Shown here: positions 40,513 through 48,988 of the stretch, one piece after another
How the letters are laid out: every line of letters begins with the position of its first letter
Numbering within the stretch: the first letter of the stretch is position 1
NCBI RefSeq assembly: GCF_900109945.1
Contig: NZ_FOBX01000007.1
Span: 372,001 to 436,000, forward strand
DNA: 64,000 nt
DNA from: Bradyrhizobium sp. OK095
GTDB taxonomy: Bacteria; Pseudomonadota; Alphaproteobacteria; Rhizobiales; Xanthobacteraceae
Reading direction: 5' to 3'
Notes under the pieces: generated by a model
What the model saw: only the letters and a program-made list of their open reading frames with translations
Told to the model about the DNA's origin: nothing
Database searches by the model: none
Program-made: the position numbers and the translations under genes

Positions 40513-41745
40513 TCAGGCCGTCGCCGGCTGTGTCTTGGATTGTCCCTTGGGCACACCGATCCGCGCGGCGCTCTGGCGGCGCCAGTTCTCCAGCGACAGC
40601 GGCAGCTCCTCCGCCGCCTCGACGCGGTTACGACCGCCGCGCTTGGCCTGGTAGAGCGCGGTGTCGGCCGAGGCCAGCAGCACCTCGAGCTCGGTGCCGG
40701 CCGGACCACCGGCGACGCCGATGCTGACGGTGGTATCCACCGGACCTTCATCGACCACGACGCCGGAGGTCTCGAACGCTTCGCGCACGCGCTCGGCGAC
40801 CAGCACGCCCTCCTCCAGCGAACACGGCAGCAGGGCGGCGAATTCCTCGCCGCCGATCCGGCCCGACATGTCGGTCATGCGTAGATTGTTGACGACGACG
40901 GTCGAGAACAGCTTCAGCATCTCGTCGCCGGCGGGATGGCCGAAGCGATCGTTGATCGACTTGAAATGGTCGATGTCGAAGATCATCACGGTCACGGGAC
41001 GCCCGGCCTTGGCCTCGCGCTCGATCACACGGCCGCAGGCTTCCGAGAAACCGCGGCGGTTGAGCATGCCGGTCAGAGGATCGGTCGACGCGGCGGTCCG
41101 GTGCGCGGTCACCGTACGCTCGGACACCAGCATGAAGATCACGAACACGGTGCCGACGGCATAGAGCACCAGTTCGACCGCGAATACAGTGACCCAGATG
41201 CTGGTGGAGAAACCGGCATCATACGGGCGCAGGAAGCTGCCGAGCAGGATCGGCAGCATCAGCACGCAGCCGTGCATCACCGGCACGACGAAGGCCGGCC
41301 AGCGCCGTTGCAGGCTCTTGCGCCGTTCGACCCAGAGTTCGCTCGCGGTCAACGCCGCATAGACCGAGACGATGCCGGCGCCGACGATCATGCGCAGCAT
41401 GGACGCCGTGGGATCGAGCAGCGTGGCGGCCGCGGCCCAGCCGAGAGCGCCTACGAGGAGGCCCGGCCAGTTCGGCTTGCGGCCGTGGAAGACGCGCGCC
41501 GCGTTCCACACCATGCCGCAGGCGACGAAGCCGACTGCGTTCAGCGCAAGGTAAAGATGCGAGCCGAGCTTGTCGCCGGCCGCAGTCCACAGCGCAACGG
41601 AAGCGGCGCCGAGGAGATACGCGGTGCCCCACCATTTCAGCGCAGGACTGTTCTCCTGCCTGCCAAAGAACACCATCATGGCGCCGAGCAGTGCGGCAAC
41701 CATGGTGGCAACCAAATAGAGCGTGATGCTATCGAGCGACATCAT
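40513..41745 (-). CDS. Membrane diguanylate cyclase (GGDEF domain)
   Basis: A 410-residue protein with six or seven N-terminal membrane helices (ITLYLVATMVAALLGAMMVFF ... WVTVFAVELVLYAVGTVFVIFMLVSE) and a C-terminal GGDEF domain. The domain carries DPLTGMLNRRGF, VMIFDIDHFKSINDRFGHPAGDEML and the active-site GGEEF (GRIGGEEFAALLP), so it should make cyclic di-GMP. The usual inhibitory-site RxxD five residues before GGEEF appears as DMSGRIGGEEF, without a clear RxxD, suggesting weak product inhibition. The sensed signal is unknown. Confidence 0.92.
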   Translation of the reverse strand: MMSLDSITLYLVATMVAALLGAMMVFFGRQENSPALKWWGTAYLLGAASVALWTAAGDKLGSHLYLALNAVGFVACGMVWNAARVFHGRKPNWPGLLVGALGWAAAATLLDPTASMLRMIVGAGIVSVYAALTASELWVERRKSLQRRWPAFVVPVMHGCVLMLPILLGSFLRPYDAGFSTSIWVTVFAVELVLYAVGTVFVIFMLVSERTVTAHRTAASTDPLTGMLNRRGFSEACGRVIEREAKAGRPVTVMIFDIDHFKSINDRFGHPAGDEMLKLFSTVVVNNLRMTDMSGRIGGEEFAALLPCSLEEGVLVAERVREAFETSGVVVDEGPVDTTVSIGVAGGPAGTELEVLLASADTALYQAKRGGRNRVEAAEELPLSLENWRRQSAARIGVPKGQSKTQPATA

Positions 41746-41901
41746 GTCGGCCCCCTCTTAAACATAGCAGTTACGCGACCGGTACATCCGATTTGCGCGC
41801 CCTTCCAAATGCGACGCTATGTCCGGCGGGTTCCATTCAGGTTTTCAAGCAAGACCAAGTTTTCGGGAAACACGCCATCAATTTGCGTACAAACGAACAG
41901 C

Positions 41902-41930
41902 AAAAAGGGCGCTGAAATCAGCGCCCTTTT
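41902..41930 (-). terminator. Terminator of rplM-rpsI
   Basis: Arms GGGCGCTGA / TCAGCGCCC around AA, flanked by AAAAA and TTTT, 45 bp past the rpsI stop. Confidence 0.93.
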
Positions 41931-41974
41931 GCATCTCATTGAAGCCGCTTTCGCGGCGAATGTGACCGAAGCGA

Positions 41975-42454
41975 TTAACGCTTCGAGAACTGGAAGGACC
42001 GGCGGGCCTTGGCCTTGCCGTACTTCTTGCGCTCGACCACGCGCGAGTCGCGGGTCAGGAAGCCGCCCTTCTTGAGCACGGTACGCAGCTCGGGCTCGAA
42101 ATAGGTGAGCGCCTTGGAGATGCCGTGACGGACAGCACCGGCCTGACCGGACAGACCGCCGCCGGCGACGGTGCAGACCACGTCGTACTGGCCGGAACGC
42201 GCAGCCACCGAGAACGGCTGCTCGATCATCATGCGCAGCACCGGACGGGCGAAATAGACCTCGACCTCGCGCGCGTTGACCGTGACCTTGCCGGCGCCCG
42301 GCTTGATCCAGACGCGGGCGACCGCGTCCTTGCGCTTGCCGGTGGCGTAGGCGCGGTTGAACTTGTCGACCTTCTTCTCATGCTTGGGCGCGTCGGGAGC
42401 GACGACGGTCTTGAGCTGCGAGAGCTGATCGAGCGACTGAATGGATTCGGCCAT
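41975..42454 (-). CDS. rpsI: 30S ribosomal protein S9
   Basis: A 159-residue protein with a charged N-terminal extension common in alphaproteobacteria (MAESIQSLDQLSQLKTVVAP). The S9 core follows (YATGKRKDAVARVWIKPGAGKVTVN, GGGLSGQAGAVRHGISKALTYFEPELR) and ends in the basic tail GKAKARRSFQFSKR that reaches the ribosomal P site. The start is 2 bases after the rplM stop, the universal rplM-rpsI operon. Confidence 0.98.
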   Translation of the reverse strand: MAESIQSLDQLSQLKTVVAPDAPKHEKKVDKFNRAYATGKRKDAVARVWIKPGAGKVTVNAREVEVYFARPVLRMMIEQPFSVAARSGQYDVVCTVAGGGLSGQAGAVRHGISKALTYFEPELRTVLKKGGFLTRDSRVVERKKYGKAKARRSFQFSKR

Positions 42455-42456
42455 GA

Positions 42457-42921
42457 TTATGCGGCCCTCGTGTTCTTGCGGTTCAACTTGGCGATGTCGA
42501 TCTTCTCGGGCGTCTGGGCCTCGTGCGGATGATCGGCGCCGCCGTAAACACGGAGGTTGCCCATCTGGACGCGACCGAGCGGACCACGGGGGATCATGCG
42601 CTCGACAGCCTTCTCGAGCACGCGCTCGGGATGCTTGCCCTCGAGGATCTGGCGCGCGGTGCGCTCCTTGATGTGGCCGACGTAACCGGTGTGCTTGTAG
42701 TAGGTCTTCTGCTCGCGCTTGCGACCGGTGAGGACCGCATGCTGCGCGTTGATGATGATGATGTTGTCGCCGCAATCAACGTGCGGGGTGTAGGTCGGGA
42801 GGTGCTTGCCGCGCAGGCGCATGGCGACGATGGTGGCGAGGCGGCCGACGACCAGACCCTTGGCGTCGATCAGCACCCACTTCTTCGTCACCTCAGCCGG
42901 CTTTGCCGAAAAGGTTTTCAT
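42457..42921 (-). CDS. rplM: 50S ribosomal protein L13
   Basis: A 154-residue protein with the L13 signatures KKWVLIDAKGLVVGRLATIVAMRLRGKHLPTYTPHVDCGDNIIIINA and TYYKHTGYVGHIKERTARQILEGKHPERVLEKAVERMIPRGPLGR. It is an early-assembly protein. The ATG at 42921 fits the family; further-upstream frames do not. The A+T-rich 158 bp upstream (42922-43079) should hold the operon promoter. Confidence 0.98.
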   Translation of the reverse strand: MKTFSAKPAEVTKKWVLIDAKGLVVGRLATIVAMRLRGKHLPTYTPHVDCGDNIIIINAQHAVLTGRKREQKTYYKHTGYVGHIKERTARQILEGKHPERVLEKAVERMIPRGPLGRVQMGNLRVYGGADHPHEAQTPEKIDIAKLNRKNTRAA

Positions 42922-43079
42922 GTCAGAGTTTCCGTGGACGGGGAGCATCGGCGCGAACACCGCACCGGACTGAGCGGTTTTCTAGAGAAGAGACCCGCAA
43001 CGGTCAATGCCCGAAGATGGAAATAAGTCGTTTAAAATCAATAGCTTAAAAATATGGTGTTATATTACCCTCAAAAAGT

Positions 43080-43508
43080 TCAAACATTTGGAATGGAATA
43101 GGTCGAGGTGACATGGGCGATCGGATCCGGCGAGCTGCCGGACAGGAGCTTCACCTCCCCGACCGCCAGGCGCTTACCGAGCTTGAGAAGCCGGGCCTCC
43201 GCCAGCACGTCCTGCCCGGGCAGCCCCTTGCGCAGGAAATTGATATTGAGATTGGTGGTGACCGCGAGCCCAATCGGCCCGATTGCGGACAGCAGCACCA
43301 CGTACATGGCGAAATCGGCCAGCGTCATCAGCGTCGGACCGGACACGGTTCCGCCCGGCCGCAGCATCCTTTCGCTGTAGCGCTGGCGCAAAAGGCAGGT
43401 CTGGCCGTCCGCGCTCTCGATCGTGATGTCGTCGCCGCTGAAGGCCTGGGGAAACTCGTCGCGGAGAAACTGCTCGACCTCCGCCACGCTCATTTTCGCT
43501 AACGCCAT
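43080..43508 (-). CDS. PaaI-type hotdog thioesterase
   Basis: A 142-residue single hotdog-fold protein. The family motif reads MLRPGGTVSGPTLMTLADFAMYVVLL, then TTNLNINFLRKGLPGQDVLAEARLLKLGKRLAVGEVKL. The catalytic Asp/Glu position in the helix is occupied by D of LADFAM. It probably hydrolyses acyl-CoAs. It is divergent from a crotonase gene with under 90 bp between them, which hints at shared acyl-CoA metabolism. Confidence 0.85.
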   Translation of the reverse strand: MALAKMSVAEVEQFLRDEFPQAFSGDDITIESADGQTCLLRQRYSERMLRPGGTVSGPTLMTLADFAMYVVLLSAIGPIGLAVTTNLNINFLRKGLPGQDVLAEARLLKLGKRLAVGEVKLLSGSSPDPIAHVTSTYSIPNV

Positions 43509-43594
43509 GCTTCGCCTCACCCTCGCTTCACATCCCCTGTTACATTAAGTTATCTGCGTCATCCAAACGCAATAATCCAATCGGAAACGCCTCG

Positions 43595-44419
43595 ATGTCC
43601 GCCCAGGCCGCCCGCGCCCCCTCCCCGCAACCGCCAATTCTGCTGCGCGAAATGGTCGGCCCCATTGCGGTCCTGACGCTGAACCGCCCGGCCGCCCGCA
43701 ACAGCCTGTCGGCGGCGATGATCGCAAGCCTGCATGCCGAGCTCAACGAGATCCGCGACGACAAGGCGGTCCGTGGCGTCGTGATCGCAGCCAACGGTCC
43801 CGCCTTCTCCGCCGGCCACGATATGAAGGAGCTGACCGCGCGGCGCACTGACCCCGATCGCGGCCGCTCCTTCTTCGCCGAGATGATGACTGCCTGCAGC
43901 GCGATGATGCAGGCGATCGTGCATCTGCCCAAGCCCGTGGTCGCTGCGGTCCAGGGCATCGCGACCGCAGCCGGCTGCCAGCTCGTCGCAAGCTGCGATC
44001 TCGCGATTGCCTCGGAAGCGGCGAGCTTTGCCACGCCCGGCGTCGACATCGGCCTGTTCTGCTCAACGCCGATGGTGGCGCTGTCACGCAACGTCCCGCG
44101 CAAGCAGGCGATGGAGATGCTGCTCACGGGCGAACCTGTCACGGCCGCACGCGCCCGCGAGATCGGGCTGATCAATCGCGTCGTCGCCGCCGGCACCGAG
44201 CGCGATGCCGCGATTGCGCTGGCCGACCAGGTCGCGCTGAAATCCGCCTACACCGTCAAGCTCGGCAAGGAGGCGTTCTACCGCCAGGCCGAGATGAGCC
44301 TTGCGGACGCCTATCGCTATGCGGCAGAGGTGATGACCGAGAACATGATGGCCCGCGACGCCGAGGAAGGCATCGGCGCCTTCATCGAGAAGCGCACGCC
44401 GACATGGCGGGATGAGTGA
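43595..44419 (+). CDS. Enoyl-CoA hydratase/isomerase family protein (crotonase) lacking the usual catalytic glutamates
   Basis: A 274-residue crotonase-fold protein. The CoA-binding and oxyanion-hole elements are clear (LNRPAARNSLSAAMIASLHAEL; PAFSAGHDMKEL; VVAAVQGIATAAGCQLVASCDLAIAS). At the first catalytic Glu (normally GGGCELA) the sequence is AAGCQLV, and at the second (normally G.PE) it is FATPGVDIG. It resembles the ECHDC3-like group, so hydratase activity is doubtful. Its stop lies close to the next gene, suggesting an operon. Confidence 0.88.
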   Translation: MSAQAARAPSPQPPILLREMVGPIAVLTLNRPAARNSLSAAMIASLHAELNEIRDDKAVRGVVIAANGPAFSAGHDMKELTARRTDPDRGRSFFAEMMTACSAMMQAIVHLPKPVVAAVQGIATAAGCQLVASCDLAIASEAASFATPGVDIGLFCSTPMVALSRNVPRKQAMEMLLTGEPVTAARAREIGLINRVVAAGTERDAAIALADQVALKSAYTVKLGKEAFYRQAEMSLADAYRYAAEVMTENMMARDAEEGIGAFIEKRTPTWRDE

Positions 44420-44444
44420 CCCCGTCAACAAGAAAAGACCAACA

Positions 44445-45029
44445 ATGAATCACGACGCCTATCCCGACAATTACATTCGCGCCATCCTCAACAGCGTGAA
44501 GTCGATCGCGATGGTCGGTGCCTCGCCGCAGAATGTGCGGCCGAGCTATTTCGCGTTCAAATATCTGGCACAGCGCGGCTACGACATGATCCCGGTCAAT
44601 CCCGGCCATGTCGGCAAGGACCTGCTCGGAAAGCCGTTCGTCGCCTCGCTGTCCGACATCGAGGGTCCTATCGACATGATCGACATTTTTCGCAACTCCA
44701 GCCACATCATGCCCGTGGTCGAGGAAGCCCTCACGCTCGATCCGCTGCCGAAGGTGATCTGGATGCAGCTTGGCGCCCGTGACGAAGCGGCGGCTCTGAA
44801 AGCAGAATCGGTCGGTATCAAGGTCGTGATGAACCGCTGCCCCAAGATCGAGTATGGCCGCTTGTCGTCCGAAATCTCCTGGATGGGCGTCAACTCGCGC
44901 ACGCTCAGTTCGAAGCGCGCGCCGGCGCCGACACAAGGCATGCGGCTGTCCCTCAATCGGATGAGCGTCGGCGGCGGCGACACTGCGGCCTCCGATCGCG
45001 CTGCAAAAAACAAGACCGAGCAAAGCTGA
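44445..45029 (+). CDS. CoA-binding protein (YccU-like)
   Basis: A 194-residue protein dominated by a succinyl-CoA-synthetase-alpha-type Rossmann domain: YIRAILNSVKSIAMVGASPQNVRPSYFAFKYLAQRGYDMIPVNPGHVG and later KVIWMQLGARDEAAALKAESVGIKVVMNRCPKIEYGRL. Family members bind CoA or acyl-CoA; the physiological role is unknown. The ATG at 44445 fits homologues; an ATG at 44412 would overlap the crotonase stop by 8 bases and is also possible. Either way the two genes are coupled. Confidence 0.88.
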   Translation: MNHDAYPDNYIRAILNSVKSIAMVGASPQNVRPSYFAFKYLAQRGYDMIPVNPGHVGKDLLGKPFVASLSDIEGPIDMIDIFRNSSHIMPVVEEALTLDPLPKVIWMQLGARDEAAALKAESVGIKVVMNRCPKIEYGRLSSEISWMGVNSRTLSSKRAPAPTQGMRLSLNRMSVGGGDTAASDRAAKNKTEQS

Positions 45030-45167
45030 CGCAATCGCGAAGCATTCATTTCGCGAACGCGACAATGCGTAGCAAGATCATTTCGATGTGAAGCGGCGGC
45101 TTGACGGCAGCCGCGACGCCGATCAGCATGCCGCGCGATTTCAAGCCACAAGACATAGGACGCCCCA

Positions 45168-46448
45168 ATGAGCGATCGCCTTCCGGGATTTTCAACCCTC
45201 GCCGTGCATGCCGGTGCACAGCCCGATCCCACCACCGGTGCGCGCGCCACTCCGATTTATCAAACGACGTCGTTCGTCTTCAACGACGCCGACCACGCGG
45301 CATCGCTGTTCGGCCTGCAGGCGTTCGGCAACATCTATACCCGCATCGGCAATCCCACCAATGCGGTGCTGGAAGAGCGCGTCGCCGCGCTCGAAGGTGG
45401 CACGGCCGCGCTTGCGGTGGCCTCAGGCCATGCCGCGCAGGTCGTGGTGCTCCAGCAACTGATGCAGCCTGGCGACGAGTTCATCGCCGCGCGAAAACTC
45501 TATGGCGGCTCGATCAACCAGTTCACGCATGCGTTCAAGAGTTTTGGCTGGAACGTGGTGTGGGCCGATCCCGATGACATTGCGAGCTTCGAGCGCGCGG
45601 TGACGCCGCGCACGAAGGCGATCTTCATCGAGTCCATCGCCAATCCCAGCGGCAGCATCACCGACATCGAGGCGATCTCGACGGTGGCGCGGAAAGCAGG
45701 GGTGCCGCTGATCGTCGACAACACGCTGGCCTCGCCCTATCTGATCCGTCCGATCGACCACGGCGCCGACATCGTCGTGCACTCGCTGACGAAATTTCTG
45801 GGCGGCCATGGCAATTCGCTCGGCGGCATCATCGTCGATGCCGGCACGTTCGATTGGTCCACGGGCGGCAAATATCCGATGCTGTCGGAGCCGCGGCCCG
45901 AATATCACGGCATCCGCTTGCAGGAGACGTTTGGCAATTTCGCCTTCGCGATTGCCTGCCGCGTGCTCGGCCTGCGCGACCTCGGGCCGGCACTGTCGCC
46001 CTTCAACGCCTTCATGATCCTCACCGGCATCGAGACGCTGCCACTGCGCATGCAGAAGCACTGCGACAATGCGAAAGCGGTCGCCGAATTCCTCGCCGGC
46101 CATCCGGCGGTGGCCTCGGTCAGCTATGCGGGCCTTGCGAGCGACAAGTACAACCAGCTCGCGCGCAAATATGCGCCGAAGGGCGCGGGCGCCGTGTTCA
46201 CCTTCGGCCTGAAGGGCGGCTATGACGCAGGTGTCAGCCTGGTGTCGAAACTGCAGCTGTTCTCGCACCTCGCCAATGTCGGCGACACCCGCTCGCTGGT
46301 CATCCACCCGGCTTCGACCACGCACAGCCAGCTCGATGACGCCGCCAAGGTGAAGTCCGGCGCCGGCCCCGACGTGGTCCGGCTCTCGATCGGCATCGAG
46401 GACAAGGAAGATCTGATCGCGGACCTGGAGCAGGCGCTGAGCGCGTAA
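45168..46448 (+). CDS. O-acetylhomoserine sulfhydrylase/aminocarboxypropyltransferase (MetY-like)
   Basis: A 426-residue PLP enzyme of the Cys/Met metabolism family that joins sulfide or methanethiol to O-acetylhomoserine. Motifs: FSTLAVHAGAQPDPTTGARATPIYQTTSFVF, YTRIGNPTNAVLEERVAALEGG, VDNTLASPYLIRPIDHGADIVVHSLTKFLGGHGNSLGG (PLP-binding Lys in SLTKF), and the C-terminal RSLVIHPASTTHSQL. Length and insertions favour MetY over cystathionine enzymes. It is monocistronic, with a hairpin downstream. Confidence 0.92.
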   Translation: MSDRLPGFSTLAVHAGAQPDPTTGARATPIYQTTSFVFNDADHAASLFGLQAFGNIYTRIGNPTNAVLEERVAALEGGTAALAVASGHAAQVVVLQQLMQPGDEFIAARKLYGGSINQFTHAFKSFGWNVVWADPDDIASFERAVTPRTKAIFIESIANPSGSITDIEAISTVARKAGVPLIVDNTLASPYLIRPIDHGADIVVHSLTKFLGGHGNSLGGIIVDAGTFDWSTGGKYPMLSEPRPEYHGIRLQETFGNFAFAIACRVLGLRDLGPALSPFNAFMILTGIETLPLRMQKHCDNAKAVAEFLAGHPAVASVSYAGLASDKYNQLARKYAPKGAGAVFTFGLKGGYDAGVSLVSKLQLFSHLANVGDTRSLVIHPASTTHSQLDDAAKVKSGAGPDVVRLSIGIEDKEDLIADLEQALSA

Positions 46449-46466
46449 GGCGGGCTACGCGGCGGA

Positions 46467-46487
46467 GGCCCGGGCTTGTCCCGGGCC
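46467..46487. terminator. Hairpin between metY-like gene and the ADP-ribosyltransferase operon
   Basis: GGCCCGGG-CTTGT-CCCGGGCC is an 8-bp perfect stem between convergent genes. There is no T-run. The sequence resembles the CCGGGCTTGTCCCGGG core of a palindromic repeat common in Bradyrhizobium, so it may be a repeat remnant. Confidence 0.5.
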
Positions 46488-46513
46488 ATTGCTATGACGG
46501 GACAGAGGTCCCG

Positions 46514-46699
46514 TCAGCCGCCCGAACTTTGCATGCGTTGCTGAAGTCGGGATGCCGGCCAGTTGGACTCTGGCTTGACCGAAAAAAAGCGCTCGATGAT
46601 TTTGGCCTCAGCCGGCGTTATCCGGCCCGAAGACACGCTGTCGGCCAAGTGCTGCGCGGTGAGTTTTGCGTCGGGTCGGTCATCTTTTCGATCGGTCAT
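46514..46699 (-). CDS. 61-residue protein coupled to the ADP-ribosyltransferase; candidate antitoxin
   Basis: A small, charged, helix-forming protein (MTDRKDDRPDAKLTAQHLADSVSSGRITPAEAKIIERFFSVKPESN) with no recognised domain. Its ATG directly follows the TAG of the upstream gene (TAGATG), so it is translated with it. Small proteins downstream of toxic ADP-ribosyltransferases often neutralise them; that role is inferred only from position and size. Confidence 0.6.
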   Translation of the reverse strand: MTDRKDDRPDAKLTAQHLADSVSSGRITPAEAKIIERFFSVKPESNWPASRLQQRMQSSGG

Positions 46700-47314
46700 C
46701 TAGGCCTCTTTGATCTCCTGGAGGACGACGACGAGCTTGACGGGCTTGCCCCCGACTGACTGAAATTCCCGATCGACGATCCGAAACACGCAAGCTGTAG
46801 GAAGCAACGCCTCTTCTTCATGAAAGTTAGGCGTGAGCCACCAGATCGCTCTCGCACTTAACGCCCGAATGATAAACAACACGTTCCCACCGAATGCTCC
46901 AGACTCGGCGAATGAAGCGCTCGTAAAGGCAGGAAATCTGACAATCTCGCTCTGCATGTAGTGTGCAGCAAAGGCCTCCAAATTCGTAACGGAGTACCCC
47001 CGGTAGACTGTTCCCTGACTGCCGGCGATGGCAACAATCTTGTTCAGACCCGAGTTCAACATCTTTGCAAATGCTCGGACTTCGGGCGCAGGCTCTCCCG
47101 ACCAAAGTTGCTCGTTTATGTAAGTGTGCCAACCGTTGGCCGTCGAGTAGACATAGAAGGCGAGCGCCTCCGCGTTGGTCATTTCACCGTGAAACATGTC
47201 GTCGAGAGCGTGCTTATTGCAAATCTTCCGCAGACATCTCGCGGTCTCATCGACGCCAATTAACCGCTGCAACGCGTCGAGGAATTCTGCGCCACCCACG
47301 CGACTTGCACCCAA
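46700..47314 (-). CDS. Probable mono-ADP-ribosyltransferase (R-S-E class)
   Basis: A protein of up to 204 residues with the three-part signature of arginine-type ADP-ribosyltransferases: the NAD-binding Arg in TVYRGYS (R105), the F-x-S motif in PAFTSASF (130-135) and the E-x-E motif in HEEEALLP (166-168). The order and spacing fit, as does the N-terminal helix pattern (NAEALAFYVYSTANGWHTYINEQLW). Relatives are bacterial exotoxins, effectors and toxins of toxin-antitoxin pairs. No signal peptide is visible, so an intracellular toxin or a secreted effector are both open. The start is uncertain: TTG 47314 or GTG 47299. It has lower GC than its neighbours. Confidence 0.75.
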   Translation of the reverse strand: MGASRVGGAEFLDALQRLIGVDETARCLRKICNKHALDDMFHGEMTNAEALAFYVYSTANGWHTYINEQLWSGEPAPEVRAFAKMLNSGLNKIVAIAGSQGTVYRGYSVTNLEAFAAHYMQSEIVRFPAFTSASFAESGAFGGNVLFIIRALSARAIWWLTPNFHEEEALLPTACVFRIVDREFQSVGGKPVKLVVVLQEIKEA

Positions 47315-47447
47315 AAGATGAACGTTTGAAAGTCACACGCAATAGCTGTTATTAACGAGACGCTAACCAATTAACAAGTAGGTAAGGGAGCAATTTACCG
47401 GCTGCGCGATGCAGGCGCTGCTGCGCAAACCTGATTCGGAGCCGACG

Positions 47448-47792
47448 ATGCTGCGCTGGATGGTGCCTGCCCTTGCGGCGATGCTGACGGTCTCAAATGC
47501 GCTTGCCGCCGATCTGCCGGCCACACCGAAGCGGCGGGCCGCCGCTTCGCCGCAGGAGCCGCCAAAGGTCTATGTCGAGACCGATCCGGATGCACTGATC
47601 TCGCCGGCCTATGGCATCGGCAGCTACATCAGCAACCTCCCGGGCACGCCGCTGTTGCCGGGCGCCCACACGCTGCCGGGCAATTACGGCCGCCCCTGGG
47701 ACTACGATTATCAGGGCTCGTATTACGGCGGGAAGCAGGTCGATTATTTCTGGCGCCTGCCCTATTCGTGCGGCATCTACGGCTATTGCTGA
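47448..47792 (+). CDS. Exported Pro/Tyr/Gly-rich hypothetical protein
   Basis: A 114-residue protein starting at the ATG 47448 (MLRWMVPALAAMLTVSNALAA signal peptide), preceded by CGGAG. The mature part is rich in Pro, Gly and Tyr (DYDYQGSYYGGKQVDYFWRLPYSCGIYGYC) with two C-terminal Cys. This composition is common in small exported proteins of rhizobia with no known function. The stop lies within a 16-bp tandem duplication shared with the end of ctaA. Confidence 0.68.
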   Translation: MLRWMVPALAAMLTVSNALAADLPATPKRRAAASPQEPPKVYVETDPDALISPAYGIGSYISNLPGTPLLPGAHTLPGNYGRPWDYDYQGSYYGGKQVDYFWRLPYSCGIYGYC

Positions 47793-47824
47793 TCAGCCGG
47801 GCTGATAGTGATCAGCCGGGCTGA
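47790..47824. repeat. Tandem duplication of a 16-bp palindromic unit at convergent gene ends
   Basis: TGATCAGCCGGGCTGA occurs at 47790-47805 and again at 47809-47824. Each unit contains TCAGCC / GGCTGA inverted arms. It includes the stop codons of both converging genes and could serve as a bidirectional terminator stem. Confidence 0.7.
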
Positions 47825-48894
47825 CCAAGCGGAACCACGCGCGGCTGCGTCTCAGTAGGCTGCCGTGAGGCCAGCCGCTCCACCTGCATCACCGCAAGCG
47901 TGAGCACTGCGATAGCCACCGCCTGGTGCGACAGCGCGAGGTCGATCGGCACCTGGTTGAGCAGCGTGAGAATGCCGAGCACCGCCTGCACGCTCACGGC
48001 CGCCAACAGCCAGAGCGCGCCACGCGCAGCCAGGCCTGCACGCGAACGCACCGCGTCGAACGCATGCAGCGCCGCCAGCGCGAACAGCGCATAGGCGGTC
48101 ATGCGGTGCTCGAACTGCACGGTGAGCACATTGTCGAACATGTTGCGCCACCACGGCGTCTCGAACCACAGCCGCTCCGCCGACGGAATGAACGCGCCGT
48201 CGATCTGCGGCCAGGTGTTGTAGGCGCGCCCGGCACGCAGACCCGCGACCAGCGCACCGAAATAGATCTGCACAAAGGTCACGACGAGCAGCAACGCGCT
48301 GGTGACCCGCAGTCGCGCAGGGACTGCGATCGGCGGCCGTTCGGCGAGCCGCCGCACCGTCCAGACGATGCCGGCGAAGATCAGCAGCGCGAGCACCAGA
48401 TGCGTCGCCAGCCGATATTGCGAGACTTCGACACGTTCCGTCAGGCCCGAGGCCACCATCCACCAGCCGACCGCGCCCTGGAGCCCGCCGAGCCCGAACA
48501 GCAGCCACAGCCGTCGCTTCAGCTCACCCGACAGACCGCCGCGCCACAGGAAGAACAGGAACGGCAGCAAATAAGCGACCCCGATAAAGCGGCCGAGCAG
48601 CCGATGGCTCCACTCCCACCAGAAAATCTCCTTGAACTCGGAGAGCGACATCCCGGCATTGAGCTCGCGATATTGCGGGATCTTCTTGTAGGCCTCGAAC
48701 GCGTCGATCCACTGCGCCTCCGACAGCGGCGGAACGCTGCCCGTCACCGGCTTCCACTCGACGATCGAGAGGCCGGATTCCGTCAGGCGTGTCGCGCCGC
48801 CGACCAGCACCATCAGCGCGATCAGCGCGGCCACGGAAATCAGCCACCAGCGCACGGCGCGATGCGACTTGATCGGAGCGGAAACGGTCGTCAT
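47812..48894 (-). CDS. ctaA: Heme A synthase
   Basis: A 360-residue inner-membrane protein with eight helices, oxidising heme O to heme A for aa3 cytochrome oxidase. Conserved blocks: LVGGATRLTESGLSIVEWKPVTGSVPPL, FKEIFWWEWSHRLLGRFIGV (first His pair), VSQYRLATHLVLALL, and the second half FIPSAERLWFETPWWRNMFDNVLTVQFEHRMTAYALF with VPIDLALSHQAVAIAV. These are typical of alphaproteobacterial type 2 enzymes. The ATG at 48894 fits the family; longer frames run through the upstream divergent promoter. Confidence 0.95.
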   Translation of the reverse strand: MTTVSAPIKSHRAVRWWLISVAALIALMVLVGGATRLTESGLSIVEWKPVTGSVPPLSEAQWIDAFEAYKKIPQYRELNAGMSLSEFKEIFWWEWSHRLLGRFIGVAYLLPFLFFLWRGGLSGELKRRLWLLFGLGGLQGAVGWWMVASGLTERVEVSQYRLATHLVLALLIFAGIVWTVRRLAERPPIAVPARLRVTSALLLVVTFVQIYFGALVAGLRAGRAYNTWPQIDGAFIPSAERLWFETPWWRNMFDNVLTVQFEHRMTAYALFALAALHAFDAVRSRAGLAARGALWLLAAVSVQAVLGILTLLNQVPIDLALSHQAVAIAVLTLAVMQVERLASRQPTETQPRVVPLGQPG

Positions 48895-48988
48895 TTCAGG
48901 GCAAAACCAGGGCTTGAACCGGACTGCGTGCCCCTTATAGTCCCCCGCTCCCACAGCGCAAGTTACGCGAAAGCCGCAGCATTCCACC

